From JAVBKB01 sp031554275 (lineage in GTDB: Bacteria; Bacillota; Bacilli; JARBTR01), in the NCBI GenBank assembly GCA_031554275.1, contig JAVBKB010000029.1:1-51878 (forward strand): a stretch of DNA of 51,878 nucleotides, given 5' to 3'. Position numbers and translations under genes: made by a program. Under the pieces are notes generated by a model. It was not told where the DNA came from. It did no database searches and saw only the letters and a program-made list of their open reading frames with translations. Numbering within the stretch: the stretch's first letter is position 1; every line of letters starts with the position of its first letter. This document shows positions 16,688 through 25,150 of the stretch, one piece after another.

Positions 16688-17046
16688 GCTCCATTCTCAA
16701 TAGTTACGATTGTTAACTAATCCTTCGATAAAAATAAAATGTAATAGCGGAAATCCCAATGTGCCTTGTCAGTCAAGCATAATCGGATTTGCTACACTTT
16801 TCTTCTTATACCTTGTGTTTTTCAGGAAACAGGATAAGCAGAGTTTCCCCAGACTACTTGACTTTCATGCAAAACTAATTGAATATTTCTCGTCCAATTC
16901 TATCTAGAAACATAGCTGAAATGAGCAAATTTCTTGTCGAAATAGCATTCATAAAACTGTTTCCTGAAAAAAAACTTCGTTTACATCGGTTTTTTATTTG
17001 TTACACTATAAGAGCAAATAGCTAGAGTTCAGAGGAGAATTAACAA
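16688..17046. other. Divergent intergenic region with an inverted repeat
   Basis: This 359-base region separates two divergent genes and holds no supported gene. TTTTTCAGGAAACAG (16818-16832) and CTGTTTCCTGAAAAA (16957-16971) form a perfect 15-bp inverted repeat about 125 bases apart. A likely promoter for the rightward gene lies at 16980-17007. Confidence 0.5.
16980..17007 (+). promoter_or_regulatory. Sigma-A-like promoter
   Basis: TTTACA, 16 bases, TACACT, about 40 bases before the ATG at 17047. Confidence 0.4.
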
Positions 17047-18000
17047 ATGAAAAAGGCGAAAAGGGTCATCAAAATCATAATTGTCTTTTTGTTGGGATTC
17101 TCTTGTATTGGCATCCACTTGAAGCCACAATATGCGTTCCTATTTGGCGCGAAAAACATCTTGACTTCGAATTCCTTTCATTTCAATTCTTCAATCAAAA
17201 TTCAAAACCTCACAGATCAAAGCCTTGATGACAAATGGTTATCTTTGCTAGTAAAAAGCGAAATCACTTTGGAAGGTGATTATCAAAAGGATCCGCAAGT
17301 TCTTGATGGGAATCTTCGACTCATTGTCAAAGATGATTTTAGTGTGACAATTAATATTCCAATTCAAATGGACAAGGAGAAAATACAGGTTCGGATTCCA
17401 AAGACTTTACGCTTGTTTATTCCAACATTGCAGGACGATGAATATTTTGTATATGATCGCCAAAAGGAAGATAGCCAAACTGGTGGGAATACTGAGAAAC
17501 TAGGAACTGAGGAACAAGAAAAGATCGAAGATCTAATAATTGAAATTTTTACAGAACTACGACAACAAGATATTTACTATACAATTAGTAAAGAAAACCT
17601 AGCAATTGAAAACCAAGAAAATGTAGATGTTCTTTATCAATTTATTGTCGACAAAAGAAGGATTGATGCTGGGGAAAAGTATTTTCAGAACAAAATTAAG
17701 CCAGTTCTTGAAGAGATCGACCAGAAACAAGCAGGGCAGAAAGAAAATATTTTTACACAACAGATAAGCGTTAGTAGGGTATTAGAGAAATTGGATTTAA
17801 CTCATTTTGAGATGCTGACAGGGTTGACTGCAAATTCGAATGTAACCTATAACAAATTGAATTTGAACCTTGACATCTCTCTACCGAAGCAAACTTTTTC
17901 CTGCAACATGATAGCTGAGACAAAATTTAGTGAATTTAACAACTTAAATTTGAAACCAATTGATTCTTCAGTAAATAGTTCATCAAATAACTTGAAATAA
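17047..18000 (+). CDS. Extracytoplasmic protein of unknown function, related to the next gene
   Basis: This 317-residue protein has an N-terminal hydrophobic signal or anchor (about residues 8-25) without a lipobox Cys. Its body, with ILTSNSFHFNSSIKIQNLT, RLIVKDDFSVTINIPIQMD and VRIPKTLRLFIPTLQDDEY, parallels the next gene's segments (SSSMKTYNVDGEISLDL, WIKIPKTPYEIFPKEVTG). The two are therefore paralogues of a beta-rich fold resembling DUF6612/LolA-type lipoproteins. Function unknown. It has its own promoter at 16980-17007 and lies 110 bases before its paralogue. Confidence 0.7.
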   Translation: MKKAKRVIKIIIVFLLGFSCIGIHLKPQYAFLFGAKNILTSNSFHFNSSIKIQNLTDQSLDDKWLSLLVKSEITLEGDYQKDPQVLDGNLRLIVKDDFSVTINIPIQMDKEKIQVRIPKTLRLFIPTLQDDEYFVYDRQKEDSQTGGNTEKLGTEEQEKIEDLIIEIFTELRQQDIYYTISKENLAIENQENVDVLYQFIVDKRRIDAGEKYFQNKIKPVLEEIDQKQAGQKENIFTQQISVSRVLEKLDLTHFEMLTGLTANSNVTYNKLNLNLDISLPKQTFSCNMIAETKFSEFNNLNLKPIDSSVNSSSNNLK

Positions 18001-18048
18001 TAAAGACAAATGCAATGCGTATTCGCTGAATTAAAGAATATCCTGTTA

Positions 18049-18077
18049 TTTACATGTACCATTAGGAGTTCTAATGT
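18049..18077 (+). promoter_or_regulatory. Sigma-A-like promoter of the lipoprotein gene
   Basis: TTTACA, 17 bases, TAATGT, ending 33 bases before the ATG at 18111. Confidence 0.45.
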
Positions 18078-18110
18078 TAAAATATGAATGGTAAAGATAG
18101 GAGGAATAGC

Positions 18111-19175
18111 ATGAAACAACTCAGTAAATTAATCATAGTTATTATTTGTGCAACATTTGCTTTGACTGCATGTAAGTCAAACATAAACCCTAAAGAATAC
18201 TTAAAAGAAGTATTGCAAAAGTCAAGTAGCATGAAAACATACAATGTTGATGGAGAAATTTCATTAGACTTAAAAGCCAACAAAAAAGGCTCACAATTGA
18301 CTCTAGTGAGCGATATTTTGAAGGATGCAAAGCTGACATATCACGGAACGTTTCAAGAAGATCCGATGAAAATGGAAGTGACATTGAACGTGCAAATTGG
18401 TGGAGACTTAGAAATCAGTCTGGATCTGCCTACGGTCATTACAGAAGACAAAATGTGGATCAAAATCCCGAAGACACCATACGAAATTTTCCCAAAAGAG
18501 GTTACAGGCAAATTTGTTGAGTTTGATTTAGCAGACTTGGCTGCGGAATCTGGATCAGAAATCGCTCCGAAAACGGATATGAAGATGCAAGAATTTGCTT
18601 TAGAACTCGTTTCAATACTTTTCTCTGACTTAGAAGAGAAGGAGTATTTTGCTTCAGTTGACGCAAAAGATGTTGACTTGCCAAAAGGAGTAGAAGCAGA
18701 TGAAATTGTGAAAATTTCATTAGATAACGCTAAACTACGTTCCGCTGCTAAAGTCATTGTAGAAAAATCAGCACCGAAGATCCTTGATCTCATTGAAAAA
18801 GACTATATGAGTGAATTTGAACTCAGTAAGTCTGATTTGAAGGATATGAGAACAGAATTAGAAGGTACAAGTGAAAAGGATATCGACAAGGAATTTGATA
18901 AGTTTGATGATCAAGTTGATATCAAATTATTTGATGTTATCATTGCCGCTGACAAGAATAAATTCATTACACATCAAGAAATAAACAGTTCATTCAGCAT
19001 TGATGTTGAAGGTGAAAAAGCAACTATTGGTATTAAAGCGGATATGAATTACACAAATATTAACAAGGATGTCGAATTCAAAATCGATACTAGTAAATCC
19101 ATTACACTCGAAGAATTTAATGAAATTATGGATAGTCAAGGTCAAAACTTTGATCAAGAATTAGAAGGTCTTTAA
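18111..19175 (+). CDS. Lipoprotein of unknown function (DUF6612/LolA-like fold)
   Basis: This 354-residue product has a lipoprotein signal (MKQLSKLIIVIICATFALTAC; lipidated Cys at about residue 20). After it comes a mainly beta domain with a helical Asp/Glu/Lys-rich insert (about residues 230-290). The pattern of a mutated or stressed substrate fragment such as SSSMKTYNVDGEISLDLKAN is common to Bacillales DUF6612-type lipoproteins, and this is the best guess. The ATG at 18111, with GATAGGAGGAA upstream, is preferred to 18084. A terminator follows at 19187-19230. Confidence 0.72.
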   Translation: MKQLSKLIIVIICATFALTACKSNINPKEYLKEVLQKSSSMKTYNVDGEISLDLKANKKGSQLTLVSDILKDAKLTYHGTFQEDPMKMEVTLNVQIGGDLEISLDLPTVITEDKMWIKIPKTPYEIFPKEVTGKFVEFDLADLAAESGSEIAPKTDMKMQEFALELVSILFSDLEEKEYFASVDAKDVDLPKGVEADEIVKISLDNAKLRSAAKVIVEKSAPKILDLIEKDYMSEFELSKSDLKDMRTELEGTSEKDIDKEFDKFDDQVDIKLFDVIIAADKNKFITHQEINSSFSIDVEGEKATIGIKADMNYTNINKDVEFKIDTSKSITLEEFNEIMDSQGQNFDQELEGL

Positions 19176-19186
19176 ACAATATTTGG

Positions 19187-19230
19187 GCTGTAGACAAACG
19201 CTGTGAAGCGGCTTGATCTGCAGCTTTTTT
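19187..19230 (+). terminator. Terminator after the lipoprotein gene
   Basis: GCTGTAGA pairs with TCTGCAGC (one G-U), an inner CGCT/AGCG hairpin is present, and TTTTTT follows. Confidence 0.75.
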
Positions 19231-19263
19231 GGATAAAGTTTGTGTGAGCCCTATGAATTGGCA

Positions 19264-19292
19264 CTTCTTGCGATTTTGCAAGAGGTTTTTTT
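19264..19292 (+). terminator. Second terminator-like hairpin
   Basis: CTTCTTGC, loop GATTTT, GCAAGAGG, followed by TTTTTTT. It stands about 35 bases after the first terminator, with no gene between, and may be a back-up. Confidence 0.6.
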
Positions 19293-19382
19293 GTAGTTAT
19301 TAATGTGGATGGGTGACTGTTTCCAAATAGCCAAAACGAATACTAATGTATGGAATCGAAGAAGGTTTCTATCAAGGTTGTG

Positions 19383-19473
19383 ATCCTGATTCCACTTTAA
19401 GATAACGAAATAATCCAATCTCTGTGGGTAACATAGTTTAGCTTAGTTCGTTATCTTTATACGGAATCAGGAT
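19383..19473. repeat. Inverted-repeat element with ATCCTGATTCC ends (element C)
   Basis: 91 bp with perfect 11-bp ends ATCCTGATTCC / GGAATCAGGAT and a second matching pair AGATAACGAA / TTCGTTATCT inside. It has no ORF. It lies in the 490-base non-coding region before the bacteriocin operon. The ends match those at 3064-3216. Confidence 0.7.
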
Positions 19474-19545
19474 AAGTAATCAAGGAAAAAAGTTCTGTGT
19501 CGTTTTTTGGTTTTTGTAATCTGCAAAGTTTTAGCTAAACGAAAA

Positions 19546-19554
19546 TGGTACAAT
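19546..19554 (+). promoter_or_regulatory. Extended -10 promoter of the bacteriocin operon
   Basis: TGGTACAAT is a full extended -10 (TGn + TACAAT). No good -35 is seen, as often with extended -10 promoters. It lies about 110 bases before the first start codon. Confidence 0.4.
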
Positions 19555-19664
19555 ATTAATTTATTTAACTATCTTTTCATTTTACTGTAAATATGGTATT
19601 TTGTTCTTAGTGCATTTTAAGAAAAATTCAGAATTCATACACTCATAAAAAGGAGGGGTTATCT

Positions 19665-19991
19665 TTGAAAAAAATTCTAGTTTTTATATTTATTTTTGGC
19701 ATCCTTGTTCCTAGCTCAGTATTTGCCGAAAGCGGATGGTATGAAGCTAAGAATCGTTTTACCAATGATTGGGTCAGATATGCGAATTATAGTACTTGGA
19801 GCGTAAAATATGGATATGATACTGATTGGATTAATGAGGATTATATTAGTAGTCGTGGTGCAGGCAAACGAAGTTTATATCTAAAAAACGGCAATGGAAC
19901 TCATTATGCGACCTGGCAACCTTTGGGATTGTATTATAGTGCAGAAGTTAGACACAAAGGAAACACTGTCTTTTATAGTTGGAGAAAATAA
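19665..19991 (+). CDS. Lactococcin-972-like bacteriocin precursor (candidate)
   Basis: This 108-residue protein has a Sec signal peptide (MKKILVFIFIFGILVPSSVFA) and a mature part of about 87 residues starting ESGWYEAKNRF. It is rich in Trp, Tyr, Ser, Asn and Gly, contains no Cys, and ends in GNTVFYSWRK. Lactococcin 972 family members are Sec-secreted, unmodified bacteriocins of similar size with an N-terminal GxW and a C-terminal YYxxW-like end. The next genes encode the family's typical DUF1430 membrane protein and ABC ATPase, which supports the call more than the sequence itself does. TTG start with an AAAGGAGGGG ribosome-binding site. A different secreted peptide is possible. Confidence 0.6.
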   Translation: MKKILVFIFIFGILVPSSVFAESGWYEAKNRFTNDWVRYANYSTWSVKYGYDTDWINEDYISSRGAGKRSLYLKNGNGTHYATWQPLGLYYSAEVRHKGNTVFYSWRK

Positions 19992-20028
19992 TAAATCAGC
20001 TAAAACCATTTAGGAAAGAGGTGAACTT

Positions 20029-22011
20029 TTGAAAATCATCAAATACATAGTGATTTCTTTTATAATGTTCTTGGTATTACTATCAATTGGGGAAAGTCAT
20101 ATTTTTCGATTAAATAATTTTTATAATGAATATGCTAACACCACTATTTATCCCCAAAAAGGCATTAGTGATTCTGAAATGATTCTTGATGTACAAAATT
20201 CTGCTAAAAGAAATAATGTGGATTTTTTTGTTTTTCAAAATTCACCTCGAAATATATTTTCTTCAGAGTTTACTATTTATGGTTCTCAGAACGCTGAAAC
20301 AAGTATCAACGAAAGATCTGATATTTACGAAAAAAACTATTCGAGTCTTTTCTTAGGAAATATAAACATTGAGTTTGAAAGTATAGATAAATTAGAAAAT
20401 TTCAGTAACATTCAAAATTATTATTTAATTGGCAATGATGAAGATATTAAACAATTTAAGATGGAATTGATCAACAAGTACGCTGGCAACCATCCCATAA
20501 AAGGATCGACTGATAACGAACAAAGAAACATGGCAATTTCTGTTTGGATAATATTGATTTGTATGACTGCTATTTTCACTTTTTATGATGTTATTTCTCA
20601 AAAGAAAGAAATGATGATAAAAATCTCTTTTGGGGAAAGAATAAGCGTACTAGTTCTAAAAAATATAATAGTAGATTCAATAGTTATTCTGAGTGTGTTT
20701 TTTACAGTTTTCCTTATTTTAAAAAAATATACTATGGTAAATTACAATTTAGGTATTTCAATTATTATGCTTGGAATAATGTTGGGTGTTAACTCAATGA
20801 TCTACTTGAATTTGTATTTCATAAACTTAAAAGAAATATTTTCAAATAGCTTTAATGCAAAAAAAACCTTAGTATTAACTTATTTTTTGAAATTTTTTTC
20901 CGTGATCCTTACTGTATTTATCATTTCGAGTAACTTATCCGTTGTTTTTAGTGCACTTAATTTATACAAACAAAAAGAATTTTTCAAAAGTCATTCTGAT
21001 TACTATTTTATAGAATTTGTGCATCGACCGGTTGAAAATAGTGATGGAAGTACCAATTCTCGCTTTGAAGATGACGCCATTATAAATGAGAAATTTTATA
21101 AAGAATTTTTTAACACATTTAAACCTTTGGTACATTCTGGAATGAGTTATTCATTGAGTCTAGGATTTGAAGTGATTCAAGTGAATTCAAATTCTTTGGA
21201 ACCACTTTCTAAAAAAATAAGAGAATTAGAAAAAATAGACTTAAACAAACCTTTCTACGTTTTGATACCAGAAAATAAGAAAAATGATTCCAATGTTACT
21301 ACAATTCTTGAAACAGAAAACATATATGATGAAAGCTCAATTATCTATTACAAAGAAAATCTTGAACTAATTAAAATATTGAAGAGAGATGTGTATGAGT
21401 CTCATTTGGTTAAGAATCCTATCGTTGTCCTAGATAATTCATCAGGAGTTGTATCCAGTGAATTTGAAACATCTGGAGGTATATCCAATACCTTAGACAC
21501 AACCTCGTATAAGAACTATTTATTAGAAACAATGTATAAAATATCTGAAGACGATCTAAATAAATTTATTATTGAAAATAAACTCACGGATCAAATCATT
21601 TTAAAAACAAATGTATACGATAACTATATTTACCAATGGACTATTGAAAAAAGGTTATTATACATAAATTCAATTTTCACCGTCCTGGTATTAATATTAG
21701 AATTTTTGATTATCTACTCTTTAATTCGATTAACATATAACTTTAATGCCTTAGAACTTTCTGTTAAGAAAATTTTGGGTGACAGTATAATTGAGAAAAA
21801 CAAAAAAATTATAATATCTACAATATTAGTAACAGTTTTTAGCACGTTACTCGCATTGCTTTTTTCACTATCTATTGGAATTGGAGAATTCAAAAGTATT
21901 TTAATTGGGGGTTCAATTATTTTAATATTTGAGTTGTCAACTCTCGTTTATTGCATTGCAAAGGTTGAAAAGTCAAAAATACCTGAAATATTAAAGGGTG
22001 GTAATTTATGA
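20029..22011 (+). CDS. Bacteriocin-associated integral membrane protein (DUF1430 type), putative immunity/export permease
   Basis: This 660-residue protein has one N-terminal membrane segment, a soluble loop of about 140 residues, four membrane segments (about residues 165-300), a second large outer loop and about three C-terminal segments. This is the layout of the DUF1430 proteins found beside lactococcin 972, related to FtsX/MacB-type permeases. It is the probable membrane partner of the ATPase encoded next, with a 4-base overlap. TTG start behind AAAGAGGTG. Codon use is strongly A/T-biased compared with the flanking regions. Role: immunity or export; the two cannot be separated from sequence. 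Confidence 0.78.
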   Translation: MKIIKYIVISFIMFLVLLSIGESHIFRLNNFYNEYANTTIYPQKGISDSEMILDVQNSAKRNNVDFFVFQNSPRNIFSSEFTIYGSQNAETSINERSDIYEKNYSSLFLGNINIEFESIDKLENFSNIQNYYLIGNDEDIKQFKMELINKYAGNHPIKGSTDNEQRNMAISVWIILICMTAIFTFYDVISQKKEMMIKISFGERISVLVLKNIIVDSIVILSVFFTVFLILKKYTMVNYNLGISIIMLGIMLGVNSMIYLNLYFINLKEIFSNSFNAKKTLVLTYFLKFFSVILTVFIISSNLSVVFSALNLYKQKEFFKSHSDYYFIEFVHRPVENSDGSTNSRFEDDAIINEKFYKEFFNTFKPLVHSGMSYSLSLGFEVIQVNSNSLEPLSKKIRELEKIDLNKPFYVLIPENKKNDSNVTTILETENIYDESSIIYYKENLELIKILKRDVYESHLVKNPIVVLDNSSGVVSSEFETSGGISNTLDTTSYKNYLLETMYKISEDDLNKFIIENKLTDQIILKTNVYDNYIYQWTIEKRLLYINSIFTVLVLILEFLIIYSLIRLTYNFNALELSVKKILGDSIIEKNKKIIISTILVTVFSTLLALLFSLSIGIGEFKSILIGGSIILIFELSTLVYCIAKVEKSKIPEILKGGNL

Positions 22012-22616
22012 TTGTGATAAATGAGTTAACAAAAGTGTATGATGGAAGGCCACTCTTTTCAAATCTTAGCTTAACTATTAATGAAGGTGAATTTGTTGTT
22101 TTTTCTGGTGTAAGTGGATGTGGTAAAACGACATTGTTAAATATGATTGGAGCTCTTGAACCTTTTGACTCTGGGTCAATTGTTGTTGGTGGGTTAGATA
22201 TAGGTAACAAGAAGACGCATTTAAAGTATTTTAGAGAAAAAGTAGGTTTTTTATTTCAAAACTTTGCTTTAGTAGATAAAAAAACTGTAAATGAGAACTT
22301 AAAGTTGATTCGAAAAGGATCAAGAAGTGGATTGTCCATTCAAGAAGCTATCAAAATGGTAGGATTAACACAGAAGCTGAATAATAAAGTATATACCCTT
22401 TCTGGTGGAGAGCAACAAAGAGTGGCGCTTGCTCGGCTGATGTTAAAAAAATGTGATGTTATATTAGCTGACGAACCGACTGGTTCTCTTGATCGAACAA
22501 ATGCACTGATTGTTTTAGATATTTTAAAAGAAATGAATAAGCAAGGAAAAACGATTATACTTGTCACTCATGATGAAACAATAAGAGATCAATTTGAAAG
22601 GGTGGTTTATTTATGA
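22008..22616 (+). CDS. ABC transporter ATP-binding protein of the bacteriocin operon
   Basis: This 202-residue single-domain ATPase has Walker A GVSGCGKTT, Q-loop LFQNFALVDKKTV, signature LSGGEQQRVALARL, Walker B VILADEPTGSLD and switch LVTHDE. It belongs to the MacB/LolD-like group, which includes the 'lactococcin 972 group' ATPases. It overlaps the permease gene by 4 bases and the next gene by 4 bases, so all are one translationally coupled operon. Confidence 0.88.
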   Translation: MIVINELTKVYDGRPLFSNLSLTINEGEFVVFSGVSGCGKTTLLNMIGALEPFDSGSIVVGGLDIGNKKTHLKYFREKVGFLFQNFALVDKKTVNENLKLIRKGSRSGLSIQEAIKMVGLTQKLNNKVYTLSGGEQQRVALARLMLKKCDVILADEPTGSLDRTNALIVLDILKEMNKQGKTIILVTHDETIRDQFERVVYL

Positions 22617-23053
22617 AGAAAAAATGGATGATTCTATTTTCAATAGTTGTTTCCGTTTTTATTGTCTGGAATATCATATGGTATTTATTGATATCTCACA
22701 CATACAACCCTTTAGTAAAGGAAATGCCCAAGGATAATTTTGGAGAGTATTATATTGAGAACGATGGTTATTCATATTATGCAACTAAGCCTGACTATTT
22801 AAGTTCGACTGGAAATCTAGTGGTTACAAGATTAGAAACAGATAACTGTATTATTATTTGGCCATCTATTTATGGTAACAAAGTGGAATATGGAGCGATG
22901 ATTAAAGTCGGGAATACTGGAATTGGGATCACCATTGATGAAAATTTGAACCCAATTAATGATAGTGAAGAAGACTCGAAAGTGATAGATGATAATAAAA
23001 AAGAGCTAGAAGAGTTAATGGCTAAAGCCAAAGTGATGTGGGACCTACAGTAA
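22613..23053 (+). CDS. Small membrane protein of the bacteriocin operon
   Basis: This 146-residue protein has one N-terminal membrane helix (about residues 7-27) and an outer domain ending in an Asp/Glu/Lys-rich helix. It overlaps the ATPase gene by 4 bases and is the last gene before a terminator. The outer domain contains no known motif. By position it may help immunity; this is inference only. Confidence 0.7.
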   Translation: MKKKWMILFSIVVSVFIVWNIIWYLLISHTYNPLVKEMPKDNFGEYYIENDGYSYYATKPDYLSSTGNLVVTRLETDNCIIIWPSIYGNKVEYGAMIKVGNTGIGITIDENLNPINDSEEDSKVIDDNKKELEELMAKAKVMWDLQ

Positions 23054-23058
23054 ATATT

Positions 23059-23100
23059 AATCTCTAAGAGGATGAATCACGCCCAAAAGAGATTTTTTTT
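23059..23100 (+). terminator. Terminator of the bacteriocin operon
   Basis: AATCTCT and AGAGATT enclose a loop of about 26 bases and are followed by eight T. Confidence 0.65.
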
Positions 23101-23418
23101 GTAAAGAAATGATGCCGTCTGTAATATCACGACACTACATAATTTCGGGAAATAAAATATGAAATAGATTTCAGTAAATAATATACAATATTCCGATTTA
23201 GCTTCTGACTTTTGTCATGATAAACTTTAATCATTAAGGAGAAGCACATCGAATTGAGGTTCAGTTGAGAGTAAAGAATAGCAGAAACAAATAAAAGCGC
23301 AAGAAAATCATTTGTTTGATAAATCGTGAATTTAGTCATTTCAAAATCTAAATGATTTGGATTAGAATTTTGTGTATAATGACAAGTGTAATTCAGCATG
23401 AAAGATGGTGGTTATTAT
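23101..23418. other. Non-coding A/T-rich stretch
   Basis: About 300 bases without a supported gene. GTGTATAATG near 23377 may be the -10 of the following gene. No repeat or hairpin of note was seen. Confidence 0.4.
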
Positions 23419-24192
23419 ATGTTAGATTATTATTTCACTCGAAATATTTCTGAAAGTCAAAGGTTTTCAACCTTTAATTATGCGCATTTCATTTACATTG
23501 CATTAATCATTCTAACGCTAGTCCTGCTTACTATTTATCTGCGGAAGAAACCAGTGGAAGACCGATGGCGCTTGCTCAGACGCTTCGTTTGGATTATGCC
23601 TGTATTGTATTTCTTTCGATTAGCAATGTTTATCTATCTCGACCGGGAATTAGGAATATCCTACCTTGAGCACCGATTGCCATTAGAAATTTGCGATTTC
23701 AGTATGTTTCTACTTCCAATCGCTATGTATACGAGAAATCGAATTGTTTTGAACTATCTTTATGCGATTGCCATGATTGGTGCAATCATTGCGAATCTGA
23801 CTCCAAGTACGGATTATTACGGTCACTATGCTTCATTTAGTTGGCAAATCATGTTCTTCTTTATCGCTCATGGCTTGATTGTGATATTTGTATTGTTGCC
23901 AATTACAACAGGTTTGTTCCGCCCTGACTATCGCACAATTCCTAAATTCTTTGGACTATTTGCGTGCTATTGTGTTTTCGTGTACATCATCAACAGTATC
24001 ATTGGGAGTAATTATATATACATTAACAAGCCTGCAAAAGGTACGCCAACCGTCCTGTTTGATCAGTGGTTCGGAACGCCAGGTTTCCTCATTCCTTTTG
24101 CATTGTTGTTTCTGGTTATCATCTCCTTGTTCTACTTACCATGGATGATTGGTGATAAACGGAATCAGAAAAAGCGCGGCACATCATTGTAG
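23419..24192 (+). CDS. ywaF: YwaF-type integral membrane protein (TIGR02206)
   Basis: This 257-residue protein has six or seven membrane helices. It begins MLDYYFTRNISESQRFSTFN, followed by AHFIYIALIILTLVLLT. A conserved-looking segment LEHRLPLEICDFSMFLLPIAM and a C-terminal DQWFGTPGFLIPFALLF fit the TIGR02206/YwaF family, whose function is unknown. The frame is open from an ATG at 23398, but GATGGTGG lies eight bases before the ATG at 23419, so I use that start. It ends in a basic tail. Confidence 0.75.
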   Translation: MLDYYFTRNISESQRFSTFNYAHFIYIALIILTLVLLTIYLRKKPVEDRWRLLRRFVWIMPVLYFFRLAMFIYLDRELGISYLEHRLPLEICDFSMFLLPIAMYTRNRIVLNYLYAIAMIGAIIANLTPSTDYYGHYASFSWQIMFFFIAHGLIVIFVLLPITTGLFRPDYRTIPKFFGLFACYCVFVYIINSIIGSNYIYINKPAKGTPTVLFDQWFGTPGFLIPFALLFLVIISLFYLPWMIGDKRNQKKRGTSL

Positions 24193-24200
24193 GCAGATTT

Positions 24201-24261
24201 AAAGCTGATATGGGTAAAGATCGCATGTACTGACGCGATTTTCACTCATTTCAGCTTTTTT
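24201..24261 (+). terminator. Terminator after ywaF
   Basis: AAAGCTGA pairs with TTTCAGCTTTT; an inner ATCGC/GCGAT hairpin lies between; TTTTTT follows. Confidence 0.65.
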
Positions 24262-24280
24262 GAACTAAGATGGCAACAAT

Positions 24281-24402
24281 GGAATCGCCATTCTGCTCTA
24301 TGTAAGCGTCATTTCCATTGAAAATGAAGTCGAAATCACCATTTTACCTTGTAAAAGTTGCATTTTTCATTGAAAATGTTGCCGAAATCGCTGTTTGTTA
24401 TA
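24281..24402 (+). repeat. Imperfect tandem repeat, 52-bp period
   Basis: CATTGAAAATG occurs at 24316 and 24368, each followed by a G-TCGAAATCACCATT-like segment; a partial third unit (GGAATCGCCATT) starts at 24281. It is non-coding and lies upstream of ygaC, in a 270-base gap after the ywaF terminator. Confidence 0.6.
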
Positions 24403-24529
24403 GAATACTTTTTTCTTTTTTAAATTTTAATGTATAATGTAAAAATATAAGTATTTATGAATATTGTTCTCGTCAACTGGTTATCACGGCTGATAACTGA
24501 GCGGATAGATGTGAGAAAGTAGGATTATT

Positions 24530-25075
24530 GTGATTATTCCAAAAGAAGGAGCAAAGTTTCAAATTCATAGTTATAAACACAATGGGCAGATTCATCGTGC
24601 TTGGCGTGAGTCGACCGTTTTGAAGGCATCACAATATATTTTGATTGGTGGAAATGAACGGACTTTGGTGACCGAGTCAGATGGGAGGATGTGGTGGACT
24701 AGGGAACCTGCTATTTGCTATTTCCACTATCAAAACTGGTTCAATGTTATTGGCATGTTGAGAGAGGATGGCATTTATTATTATTGCAATCTCAGCTCGC
24801 CATATGTCTATAATGAGAATACCGTTAAATATATTGATTACGACTTAGATGTGAAAGTCTTTCCTGATATGTCGTATGCAATTCTAGATGAGGATGAATA
24901 CGCTTTACATAAAGATATGATGGGATATCCTGAGAAAATTGATCAGATTCTTTATCAGAACATGGATCAATTGATTCGTTGGATTGAGACAAGGAAAGGA
25001 CCATTTGCGGCTGATTTTGTTCCGTCATGGCATCGCAAGTTCACCAATATTCTTCGTCGCAAAGTTAATAATTAA
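24530..25075 (+). CDS. ygaC: Nucleoside tri-/diphosphatase (DUF402, YgaC)
   Basis: This 181-residue protein matches B. subtilis YgaC in length and in long segments such as IHSYKHNGQIHR, LVTESDGRMWWTREPAICYF, NVIGMLREDGIYYYCNLSSP and YIDYDLDVKVFPDMSYAILD. These include the acidic YDLD and DEDE residues that bind the metal in this fold. Family knowledge: the Staphylococcus homologue hydrolyses NTPs and NDPs. GTG start with an AGTAGGAT ribosome-binding site. It is followed by ygaD, as in Bacillus. Confidence 0.9.
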   Translation: MIIPKEGAKFQIHSYKHNGQIHRAWRESTVLKASQYILIGGNERTLVTESDGRMWWTREPAICYFHYQNWFNVIGMLREDGIYYYCNLSSPYVYNENTVKYIDYDLDVKVFPDMSYAILDEDEYALHKDMMGYPEKIDQILYQNMDQLIRWIETRKGPFAADFVPSWHRKFTNILRRKVNN

Positions 25076-25150
25076 GCTGAGTTTGAAAAGCCCAACTAGT
25101 ATGTATTTTTAAGAAAAATTTTAAAATGAGAAAATAGAAGAGTTGATGGA

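Noticed and set aside
16690..16790. Rex or CcpA operator upstream of the FNT-ldh operon
   Set aside because: ATTAGTTAACAAT is symmetric in part but matches neither the TTGTGAA...TTCACAA nor the cre consensus.
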